A stretch of DNA of 13,579 bases from Bacillaceae bacterium. GTDB lineage: Bacteria > Bacillota > Bacilli > Bacillales_A > Planococcaceae. The stretch covers positions 1 to 13,579 of the forward strand of contig JASLGI010000190.1 of the NCBI GenBank assembly GCA_030149685.1, in the 5' to 3' direction. Made by a program: the position numbers and the translations under genes. Of the stretch, positions 7,386-13,579 are shown piece after piece. Positions within the stretch are counted from its first letter, which is position 1; every line of letters begins with the position of its first letter. Below the pieces are notes generated by a model that saw nothing but the letters and a program-made list of their open reading frames with translations, did not search any database and was not told the DNA's origin.

Positions 7386-7841
7386 TTATGCCGAACAGTT
7401 ACATGCTCCTCCAATACTACAACCACCTGCACTACAACTTTGAACAGATGATTGTTGGAAAAACGGATTACCACTATCTACCTTTACCGCAGGAGATACC
7501 GCTGCAGCAATTTTCACCGTTATTTCATCCAAAAGTAACTGCATCGCTTCTTCTGCTCGTTGAAAACGCGCTATTTTTTCATTTTTATCTAGCACTCGCT
7601 TTTGTTCGCGAATCGCTGTTGTCACTTCATTAAAATCTGGATGATACTTCCCAAAACGTTGAACTTCTTCATAACGTTCTTTCATTCGAACGAAATCATT
7701 GATTCGTTTCTGTAACTGTTCATCGGCTTCAACAGCTATTTTTGCTTCTTTATATTCATGAAATAAAGTAGATTGATGAATCATCATCGACAACTCATCT
7801 ATTCGATCTAATCGATCTACCCATTGATCCGTCATGTACAT
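7386..7841 (-). CDS. ylbF: RicAFT complex subunit YlbF (RicF)
   Basis: YlbF (RicF) forms a complex with YmcA (RicA) and YaaT (RicT) that carries iron-sulfur clusters, modulates RNase Y-dependent mRNA processing, and is needed for competence, biofilm formation and sporulation in B. subtilis. The 151-residue product is mostly helical; FVRMKERYEEVQRFGKYHPDF (about 55-75) is the family core. It ends in a cysteine-rich tail (Cys136, 141, 147 and 149), as in B. subtilis, fitting cluster binding. An upstream in-frame extension to 8171 is rejected because it runs through the promoters and the divergent gene. GAGGAG (7855-7850) lies 8 nt from the ATG at 7841 and 5 nt from the ATG at 7844. I chose 7841; either is possible. 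Confidence 0.93.
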   Translation of the reverse strand: MYMTDQWVDRLDRIDELSMMIHQSTLFHEYKEAKIAVEADEQLQKRINDFVRMKERYEEVQRFGKYHPDFNEVTTAIREQKRVLDKNEKIARFQRAEEAMQLLLDEITVKIAAAVSPAVKVDSGNPFFQQSSVQSCSAGGCSIGGACNCSA

Positions 7842-7860
7842 CATTATCACTCCTCGAACA

Positions 7861-7869
7861 ATTATAACA
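7861..7869 (-). promoter_or_regulatory. Extended -10 promoter of ylbF
   Basis: On the minus strand TGTTATAAT is a perfect TATAAT (7866-7861) with the TGn extension directly upstream. The -35 region is poor (TGTCTT at 17 bp), as tolerated by extended -10 promoters. It lies about 17 bp upstream of the ylbF start codon, so the leader is very short. Confidence 0.5.
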
Positions 7870-7883
7870 AAAGGCTGAGAAAT

Positions 7884-7912
7884 AAGACATTTTTTTCGTT
7901 TTTCGGTATAAT
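7884..7912 (+). promoter_or_regulatory. Probable SigA-type promoter of the AI-2E/YtvI-like gene
   Basis: AAGACA (7884-7889) and a perfect TATAAT (7907-7912) are separated by 17 bp and lie about 30 bp upstream of the start at 7942. The -35 matches consensus at four of six positions. It is divergent from the ylbF promoter within the same short intergenic region. Confidence 0.6.
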
Positions 7913-7941
7913 GACAATATGCATTAGAAAGGGGGATCCCT

Positions 7942-9009
7942 ATGACAAAAATGAAGCAATGGTTAACAAAGCGAAACATCCTCATGACACTAGGTATAAT
8001 CGCTTTATTAATCGCCTTGTACTTCATCGTACCTGTTTCAGTGCCCATTATTCTCGCATTACTTTTCGCTTTAATGGTTGAGCCCCTTGTACGATGGACG
8101 ATGCAACGTTTAAAAGTTAGCCGAAAACTATCTGTAATTTCTGTATACATAGTTGTACTCGGTTTTCTCATTGTTTCTTTATATTATATTATGAACACTG
8201 TTATTGGAAAGCTCATTCATTGGGCGAAAGAAGCGCCGAGTTATTTAAACCGAATGATCGGTAGCTGGAACGACTTCCAAACGAATTTGTTTCAAATGAC
8301 AGATAGTTTACCGAAAGAGTTTGTAAATGCAGTACAAGATGAATTTGATCATATTGTTTTGTCATTTCGCGATTCACTCGTTCAACTTTTAAACTATGAT
8401 AAAATTTTAGCGCTAGCTGCAGATATTCCTAGTTTTCTCGTCAGCTTCCTCGTCTTTTTAATCGCTTTGTTTTTATTTATGTTAGAATTACCAAAAGTGA
8501 AACATTTTTTCTTTAAACATTTAACAGAAAAAACAGCGAGTCGTGTTCGCTTTATGACAAGTCAATTAAAACAAGTATCTCTCGGCTTTTTAAAAGCGCA
8601 ACTTTTCGTAAGTATTATTATTTTTATCGTTGCGTTGATCGGTTTATTACTCATCGTTCCTAAATATGCTCTTATGATGGCGCTCATTATTTGGATCATC
8701 GATTTAATTCCTATCTTAGGTTCAATTATCATTCTTGCACCTTGGTCTATCTATACGTTCATCGCAGGAGATACCGCTTTAGGGACAAAATTAGCGATAC
8801 TAGCTGTCGTATTACTTATCATTCGACGAACGGTCGAACCAAAAGTAATGGGATCACAAATCGGACTTTCTCCATTGCCTACATTAATCGCGATGTTTAT
8901 CGGGCTAAAATTATTCGGTTTCCTCGGACTCATCATCGGGCCACTTCTTGTCATTATGTATACAACGGCAAAAGAAGCAGGTCTTATTAATATCCAATTC
9001 AAAATTTAA
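7942..9009 (+). CDS. AI-2E family transporter, YtvI-like integral membrane protein
   Basis: The 355-residue protein has the layout of the AI-2E (PerM/TerC-like) permease family: two hydrophobic segments near the N-terminus (about 13-31 and 33-48), a third at 63-83, a hydrophilic loop of roughly 80 residues, then several membrane segments (about 160-185, 215-345). The IIDLIPILGSIIILAPW stretch near residue 250 and GLSPLPTLIAMFIGLKLFGFLGLIIGPL near the C-terminus are the family's most conserved parts. Members include B. subtilis YtvI (sporulation-associated) and Na+/H+ antiporters, so the substrate cannot be told from sequence. AAAGGGGGAT precedes the ATG. The SpoIIM-like gene follows on the same strand 82 bp later, so they may form an operon, though a strong hairpin lies between. 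Confidence 0.85.
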   Translation: MTKMKQWLTKRNILMTLGIIALLIALYFIVPVSVPIILALLFALMVEPLVRWTMQRLKVSRKLSVISVYIVVLGFLIVSLYYIMNTVIGKLIHWAKEAPSYLNRMIGSWNDFQTNLFQMTDSLPKEFVNAVQDEFDHIVLSFRDSLVQLLNYDKILALAADIPSFLVSFLVFLIALFLFMLELPKVKHFFFKHLTEKTASRVRFMTSQLKQVSLGFLKAQLFVSIIIFIVALIGLLLIVPKYALMMALIIWIIDLIPILGSIIILAPWSIYTFIAGDTALGTKLAILAVVLLIIRRTVEPKVMGSQIGLSPLPTLIAMFIGLKLFGFLGLIIGPLLVIMYTTAKEAGLINIQFKI

Positions 9010-9026
9010 AAATAGCCGTAATCTAG

Positions 9027-9065
9027 GCGTAAAGCCCTTAGCCTTCAGGCGTAGGAGCTTTACGC
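9027..9065. repeat. Strong imperfect hairpin between the two membrane-protein genes; resembles an IS200/IS605-type end
   Basis: GCGTAAAGC (9027-9035) pairs perfectly with GCTTTACGC (9057-9065). Inside, CC/GG continues the stem with one bulged A, and GCC (9041-9043) pairs with GGC (9048-9050) around a TTCA loop. No good T-run follows (CTCTTTCAT), so it is a poor terminator. The inner part (CCC-TTAGCC-TTCA-GGCGTAGG) has the look of subterminal hairpins of IS200/IS605 elements, but no tnpA or tnpB is present. Confidence 0.6.
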
Positions 9066-9091
9066 TCTTTCATATAAAAAGGAGGTTTTTC

Positions 9092-9700
9092 ATGTCTTTA
9101 TTAAAACGACTAGGGACTGACGAGACATTTTGGCGACGTGTAGGAATGATTTACTTATTTAGTATCTCTATCGTCATTATTACCACGACAATGACATATT
9201 TTTTGAACCTATCAGTAGACGTTTTGCCGAAAGCAGGAGCTTCTATTGAGCAAGCAGAAGGTTTTTCTAAAGTGCTTGCCTATATCGGAAACAATGGATT
9301 TATCGTACCTTTTCAAATGTTTTTACTTGCATTAATTCCTATCCCATTCCTTTATTTGCTTAATATTTTAAGTAGTGCGATTGCCTTCGGAATTGTTGTC
9401 GGTTTCGCCTTACGTTTAGCGCATCATGAAGCGTATTCCATTATCTTCGCATCGCTTCCTCATTTTCTTACAGAGTTTTTAGGTTTCTCTCTATTTGCTA
9501 GTATGTTGTATTTAGTCAATCGGTCTATCCGTGATCATTGGATTCATACATTTAAAAAGTCACGCGACATTACGATACCTTTCTTTCAAACACTTCAGCA
9601 AACAGGACTCGTATATATTTTTCTAGCTTTCCCCGTTATTGTACTTGCAGCAATTTTAGAAACATATGTAGCTGATTGGTTATTACATCTTTTACAGTAG
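9092..9700 (+). CDS. SpoIIM-family (stage II sporulation protein M-like) membrane protein
   Basis: This 202-residue integral membrane protein has hydrophobic segments at about 17-40, 70-108, 114-143 and 172-200. The SpoIIM/DUF95 signatures are present: SLPHFLTEFLGFSLFASML (121-139), corresponding to the family's PHGxxEl segment, and FPVIVLAAILETYVADWLL (180-198), matching its conserved AAxxE near the C-terminus. SpoIIM itself works with SpoIID and SpoIIP in engulfment, but many paralogues in Bacillaceae are not dedicated to sporulation, and this one is not in a spoIIM context. The start is the ATG at 9092 with AAAAAGGAGG 6 nt upstream; the longer in-frame version from 8948 would overlap the preceding gene and is rejected. 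A weak TTAAGG/CCTTAA hairpin (9720-9742) follows the stop. Confidence 0.85.
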   Translation: MSLLKRLGTDETFWRRVGMIYLFSISIVIITTTMTYFLNLSVDVLPKAGASIEQAEGFSKVLAYIGNNGFIVPFQMFLLALIPIPFLYLLNILSSAIAFGIVVGFALRLAHHEAYSIIFASLPHFLTEFLGFSLFASMLYLVNRSIRDHWIHTFKKSRDITIPFFQTLQQTGLVYIFLAFPVIVLAAILETYVADWLLHLLQ

Positions 9701-9769
9701 TTAAGTGCTCTTTCAAATGTTAAGGTGATAACCCTTCCTTAATGAAACCTTATATTTTAGATTTTATAA

Positions 9770-9970
9770 TATATGTTGGAGTTTTACACAATTTTTTCGG
9801 ATTTACATGGAAGACGTGAAGCTCGCTATCCGTTGAAAAAGCCTTTTGTGCAGTAGTTCGATCAATCGAAGGAGTCAGAAGATATTTCAGAGATTTTGAA
9901 TAGCTTTGTCTATAGCTATACAAATGGTTTTGTAGAAGGTCTAAACAACAAAAAGAAAGTGATCAAAGAA
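9770..9970 (+). pseudogene. ISL3-family transposase remnant, C-terminal part, truncated
   Basis: In one plus-strand frame the bases from about 9890 encode EILNSF followed by VYSYTNGFVEGLNNKKKVIK, the characteristic C-terminal motif of ISL3-family transposases (EILNSFxYxYSNGxxEGxNNxxKVIKR). Upstream in the same frame YPLKKPFVQ-stop-FDQSK recalls their LKxxFxxWF segment, with a TAG at 9854-9856 where a tryptophan codon (TGG) would be expected. About 30-40 residues usually found between the two parts are missing. The frame is preceded by a stop at 9767. After KVIK the homology ends abruptly at the boundary of the terminator-containing repeat (9969), so the rest of the element, including the right end, is gone. 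There is no start codon or ribosome binding site; this is a dead fragment. It occupies most of the gene-free stretch 9701-10068. Confidence 0.75.
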
Positions 9971-10027
9971 TTAAAAAGACACTTGAATTTTCATCATTCA
10001 AGTGTCTTTCGTTATTTAGAGACTATT
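9969..10027. repeat. Terminator-containing direct repeat, copy 2
   Basis: Second copy of the block at 7310-7371, in the same orientation, starting with the same 20 bases and sharing the second stem arm and the TTATTT-AGA-ACTATT tail. Its left edge coincides with the point where transposase homology stops. Confidence 0.7.
9975..10009. terminator. Intrinsic terminator downstream of pyc (bidirectional)
   Basis: AAAGACACTTGAAT (9975-9988) and ATTCAAGTGTCTTT (9996-10009) form a perfect 14-bp stem with a 7-nt loop; on the minus strand TTTTTAATTC follows. It lies about 60 bp beyond the pyc stop and is the best candidate for ending the pyc transcript. A weaker hairpin (TGTTA/TAACA, 10041-10057) nearer the stop codon is followed on the plus strand by a T-run. 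Confidence 0.8.
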
Positions 10028-10068
10028 TTATCCCTACCGCTGTTACTTTTTATAACAACTTTTTTACA

Positions 10069-13000
10069 TTAATCTTCAAGTTCTACGAGTAAATCTCCTG
10101 GAGCAATTGTGTCTCCCGCATCAACATGAACAGCTTTCACAACGCCATCATATGGTGCTTGAATAGTCGTCTCCATTTTCATTGCTTCTGTAATCAATAA
10201 ATGTTCTCCTCGACGAACTTTCGTACCTGGTGACGTCGCAACTTGTAACACTGTTCCTGGCATTGTCGCTGCGATATGAGCACTATTTCCTTTTTCAGCT
10301 TTCGGACGACCACCACTATCAACTTCTGCAGTCATATCTTGAATAATGACTTCACGTGGTTGACCATTCAACTCAAAGTAAATAATACGTGTACCATCTG
10401 AGCGTGGTTCACCGATATTCTCAAGTTTGACAATCAATGTTTTCCCTTGCTGAATCTCGACTTCAATTTCTTCGCCTAAACGCATACCGTATAAAAACTC
10501 AGGTGTTTCAATTACTGAAACGTCACCGAATTGATCGTACGTTTCTAAATACTCTTCAAACACTTTCGGATAAAGTGCATGAGATAACACATCTTGCTTC
10601 GTTACTTCACGTTCTGTAATTTTATCTTCTAATTCTTTTTCAATTTCATCAAAATCTACAGGGTCGAGTAACTCTCCTGGACGTACTGTAATCGCTTCAC
10701 GCTCTTTTAAAATCACACGCTGTAATTCTTCTGGGAACCCTCCGTATGGTTGACCGAGATATCCTTGGAACATTTCAATGACTGAATCTGGGAAGTCTAA
10801 TGTCTCTCCACGTTCGATAACTGTACGCTCGTCTAAATCGTTTTGAACCATAAAGAGTGCCATATCTCCAACAACTTTTGAAGATGGTGTTACTTTTACG
10901 ATATCTCCGAACATTAAGTTCACACGTGAGTACATTTCTTTTACTTCTTCCCAACGCTCGCCGAGTCCTACTGCTCGTGCTTGTTGTTGTAAGTTTGAAT
11001 ACTGTCCTCCCGGCATTTCATGTACGTATACTTCAGAGTGAGGACTATTCATTCCACTTTCAAAGTGCTGATAATATTTACGGACATCTTCCCAGTAATA
11101 AGAGAGTTTTTCCATTGACTCGATATCTCCACGCAATTGACGATCGCTATATTGTAATGCGTAATAAAGCGAGTTCGATGATGGTTGTGATGTAAGACCT
11201 GCCATTGCGCCTAGTGCTGTATCTACGATATCAACACCTGCTTCAATCGCACGTGTATACATATGAACTCCGTTACCACTCGTATCGTGTGAGTGTAAAT
11301 GAATCGGGATATCTACTGTCTCTTTTAATTCAGAAATTAAACGATAAGCTGCTTCTGGTTTTAACAATCCAGCCATATCTTTAATTCCTAAAATATGGGC
11401 ACCTGCTGCTTCTAATTCTTTCGCCATCTCTTTATAGTATTGAACACTATATTTTTGACGTTCAGGGTTTAAAATATCTCCCGTATAAGCAAGTGTCGCT
11501 TCAGCTACTTTTCCTGCATCACGCGCTGCGTCAATCGCTACTTCCATTCCTTTGATCCAGTTTAAACTGTCAAAAATACGGAAGACGTCGATGCCTGATT
11601 CTGCTGATTCTTTGACAAATTCTCGAATAACGTTATCTGGATAGTTTTTATATCCGACAGCGTTTGCTCCACGTAAAAGCATTTGGAATAAAACGTTTGG
11701 AATTTGCTCACGCATCCGCTCAAGTCGCTGCCATGGATTTTCTTTTAAGAAACGGTAAGCAACGTCAAATGTTGCTCCTCCCCACATTTCATAAGAGAAC
11801 ATATCCGGCAGAAGGCGCGCTGTTTCTGATGCAATGTTCGTCATGTCAGACGTACGAACGCGCGTTGCAAGAAGTGATTGATGAGCATCACGGAATGTCG
11901 TATCTGTCAATAATACGTCATCTTGTTCTTTTACCCATTCAACGAGTCCTTCTGCTCCTCGCTCATCTAAAATTTGTTTCGTCCCATGTTTCGGTGGAGT
12001 ATCTAAATTAACTTCTGGTTTACGACGATGTGCAAAAATTGGTTTGGAATCGCTTCCAATCTCCGGGAAGCCATTGACGATGACATTTCCTAAATAGTTT
12101 AAAATCTTCGTTCCACGGTCTTGACGTGTTTCAAGTTTAAATAATTCAGGTGATGCATCGATAAACCCTGTATCATAATCTCCAACTAAGAAGTTCGGAT
12201 GTTTCACTACGTTAATTAAAAATGGAATATTCGTTTTAATTCCTCGAATACGGAATTCTTCTAAGTTACGGTACATTTTTTTCGCTGCTTCACGGAATGT
12301 TAATCCCCATGTAGACACTTTAACTAATAATGAGTCATAGTGCGGTGTGATGACAGCACCTTGGAAACCGTTTCCTGCATCTAATCGAACACCAAATCCT
12401 CCACCAGAACGATACACATTTAATTTTCCTGTATCTGGCATGAAATCATTTAATGGATCTTCTGTCGTCACGCGTGACTGAATTGCATAACCGAAAAGCG
12501 GTACGTCTTTTTGCGCAGGAATATTGATAACATCACCATGTAAGCGCTCTCCATTTGCGATATGAAGTTGCGCATGTACGATGTCAATTCCCGTCACCAT
12601 TTCAGTAATTGTATGTTCTACTTGAATACGAGGGTTTACCTCAATGAAATAGAACTTACCTTCTGAAACGAGGAACTCTACAGTACCTGCGTTAACATAC
12701 TCGATTTTTTCCATTAATTGAACAGCTGATTCACAAATCGCATCTCGTAAATCTTCTTCTAAAGCGATTGCCGGTGCGATTTCTACAACTTTTTGGTGAC
12801 GTCGTTGAATCGAACAATCTCGTTCATATAAATGAACGACATCTCCATGTTCATCTGCTAAAATTTGCACTTCGATATGTTTTGGATTTAAAACAAATTT
12901 TTCTACGTATACTTCATCATTTCCAAAGGCAGATTTCGCTTCTGATTTCGCTCGATCATACGCTTCTCGTACTTCATCAGCTGACTCAACAACACGCATT

Positions 13001-13515
13001 CCGCGTCCGCCACCGCCAAGTGATGCTTTAATAATAATTGGATAACCATGCGCCGCACCGAAAGCTTCTACCTCTTCTACTGATGTGACAGGTCCATCTG
13101 TCCCAGGAATAACTGGTATTCCAGCATTGATAGCGGTTTCACGAGCGCGAACTTTATCACCGAACATCTCTAAATGCTTCGATGTCGGACCAATAAAGAT
13201 AATTCCTTCTTCTTCTAATCGACGAGCAAACTCAATATTCTCTGCGAGGAACCCATATCCTGGGTGAATCGCATCTGCACCGCTACGTTTTGCGATATCG
13301 ATAATTCCTTCAATATCTAAATAAGCGTCAATCGGTTTCTTACCTTCTCCCACTAGATAAGATTCGTCTGCTTTGTAGCGGTGGTATGAGCCGCGATCTT
13401 CTTCTGAATAAATCCCTACCGTTTCAATCCCCAATTCAACACATGCGCGGAAAATACGAATTGCAATTTCCCCACGGTTTGCAACTAACACTTTTTGAAT
13501 TCGTTGTTCACTCAT
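10069..13515 (-). CDS. pycA: Pyruvate carboxylase
   Basis: Pyruvate carboxylase makes oxaloacetate from pyruvate, bicarbonate and ATP, refilling the TCA cycle. The single 1148-residue chain matches B. subtilis PycA nearly end to end: biotin carboxylase domain (about 1-450) with VANRGEIA, ATP-grasp loop SLGGGGRGMR (165-174) and FIEVNPRIQVEHTITE; carboxyltransferase domain (about 530-800) starting TDTTFRDAHQSLLATR, with FQMLLRGANAVGY and IPIHLHSHDTSGNG; allosteric/tetramerisation region; and a C-terminal biotin carrier domain with EAMKM, biotin on Lys1113. No frameshift or missing catalytic motif is seen. I prefer the ATG at 13515 over the one at 13521: AAAGGAG is only 3 nt from the latter but 9 nt from the former, and MSEQRIQKVLVANRGE is the usual start. 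No clear promoter is visible in the 58 bp upstream that the window includes. Confidence 0.97.
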   Translation of the reverse strand: MSEQRIQKVLVANRGEIAIRIFRACVELGIETVGIYSEEDRGSYHRYKADESYLVGEGKKPIDAYLDIEGIIDIAKRSGADAIHPGYGFLAENIEFARRLEEEGIIFIGPTSKHLEMFGDKVRARETAINAGIPVIPGTDGPVTSVEEVEAFGAAHGYPIIIKASLGGGGRGMRVVESADEVREAYDRAKSEAKSAFGNDEVYVEKFVLNPKHIEVQILADEHGDVVHLYERDCSIQRRHQKVVEIAPAIALEEDLRDAICESAVQLMEKIEYVNAGTVEFLVSEGKFYFIEVNPRIQVEHTITEMVTGIDIVHAQLHIANGERLHGDVINIPAQKDVPLFGYAIQSRVTTEDPLNDFMPDTGKLNVYRSGGGFGVRLDAGNGFQGAVITPHYDSLLVKVSTWGLTFREAAKKMYRNLEEFRIRGIKTNIPFLINVVKHPNFLVGDYDTGFIDASPELFKLETRQDRGTKILNYLGNVIVNGFPEIGSDSKPIFAHRRKPEVNLDTPPKHGTKQILDERGAEGLVEWVKEQDDVLLTDTTFRDAHQSLLATRVRTSDMTNIASETARLLPDMFSYEMWGGATFDVAYRFLKENPWQRLERMREQIPNVLFQMLLRGANAVGYKNYPDNVIREFVKESAESGIDVFRIFDSLNWIKGMEVAIDAARDAGKVAEATLAYTGDILNPERQKYSVQYYKEMAKELEAAGAHILGIKDMAGLLKPEAAYRLISELKETVDIPIHLHSHDTSGNGVHMYTRAIEAGVDIVDTALGAMAGLTSQPSSNSLYYALQYSDRQLRGDIESMEKLSYYWEDVRKYYQHFESGMNSPHSEVYVHEMPGGQYSNLQQQARAVGLGERWEEVKEMYSRVNLMFGDIVKVTPSSKVVGDMALFMVQNDLDERTVIERGETLDFPDSVIEMFQGYLGQPYGGFPEELQRVILKEREAITVRPGELLDPVDFDEIEKELEDKITEREVTKQDVLSHALYPKVFEEYLETYDQFGDVSVIETPEFLYGMRLGEEIEVEIQQGKTLIVKLENIGEPRSDGTRIIYFELNGQPREVIIQDMTAEVDSGGRPKAEKGNSAHIAATMPGTVLQVATSPGTKVRRGEHLLITEAMKMETTIQAPYDGVVKAVHVDAGDTIAPGDLLVELED

Positions 13516-13579
13516 GTTCATACACTCCTTTTGTTTGATTCCAGTTCAAGTTTTGTTGCTTTTACAAGATTCATAAGAA

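Noticed and set aside
7842..8171. In-frame N-terminal extension that would make YlbF 261 residues long
   Set aside because: It would run antisense through the promoters and the N-terminus of the YtvI-like gene, its composition is unlike YlbF, and a good ribosome binding site fits the ATG at 7841/7844, which gives the normal family length.
9027..9065. Ordinary intrinsic terminator after the YtvI-like gene
   Set aside because: The hairpin is strong, but the following bases (CTCTTTCAT) are not a proper T-run, and the next gene has no visible promoter of its own, so a full terminator is unlikely.
8948..9091. In-frame extension of the SpoIIM-like protein starting inside the permease gene
   Set aside because: It overlaps the permease and runs through the hairpin; AAAAAGGAGG directly precedes the ATG at 9092, which gives the normal SpoIIM-family N-terminus.
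9720..9742. TTAAGG/CCTTAA hairpin after the SpoIIM-like gene as a terminator
   Set aside because: The stem is only 6 bp, AT-rich, with an 11-nt loop and no immediate T-run; too weak to call.

Overview
The window reads as a core chromosomal segment of an AT-rich, endospore-forming member of the Bacillaceae. Gene content and order follow the ylb region of Bacillus subtilis, shown in the opposite orientation: rpmF, ylbN, ylbM (tmcAL), ylbL (ddcP), coaD, ylbH (rsmD), ylbG, ylbF, then pyruvate carboxylase (pycA). Two membrane proteins of sporulation-associated families and the RicF (YlbF) protein fit a sporulating Bacillus-like host.

Layout. Bases 1-600 hold the start of rpmF and all of ylbN, on the minus strand, behind a near-consensus SigA-type promoter. 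Bases 719-1957 hold tmcAL on the plus strand. It converges with ylbL (minus, 1887-2987), and the two overlap by 71 bp. From 3046 to 5554 a minus-strand operon reads: novel membrane-anchored protein with a C-terminal stalk-like domain, then rsmD, then coaD, ending in a hairpin terminator at 3003-3039. Next come a small plus-strand conserved protein (5678-6079), ylbG (minus, 6076-6348), a plus-strand membrane-anchored protein that looks like a catalytically dead glycerophosphodiester phosphodiesterase (6480-7310), and ylbF (minus, 7386-7841). Bases 7942-9700 carry an AI-2E/YtvI-type permease and a SpoIIM-family membrane protein, separated by a strong hairpin. Bases 9701-10068 have no intact gene but hold a truncated ISL3-type transposase remnant and a terminator. 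The last 3.4 kb is pyc on the minus strand.

Most of the window is housekeeping: ribosome biogenesis (L32, YlbN, RsmD), CoA synthesis (CoaD), tRNA modification (TmcAL), RNA processing and development (YlbF; YlbG beside it), DNA-damage checkpoint recovery (YlbL) and anaplerosis (Pyc). I see no clear new defence or biosynthetic system. The points of interest are the lineage-specific insertions and losses. The cta (haem A / caa3 oxidase) cluster that lies between pycA and ylbF in B. subtilis is absent from that position, which instead holds two membrane-protein genes, a hairpin resembling an IS200/IS605 end, and an ISL3 remnant. A roughly 60-bp terminator-containing repeat occurs on both sides of this block. 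ylbJ and ylbK are missing between coaD and ylbL. The ylbF-ylbG-ylbH run is split by three extra genes, two of them poorly characterised and one (the stalk-domain protein) essentially unknown.
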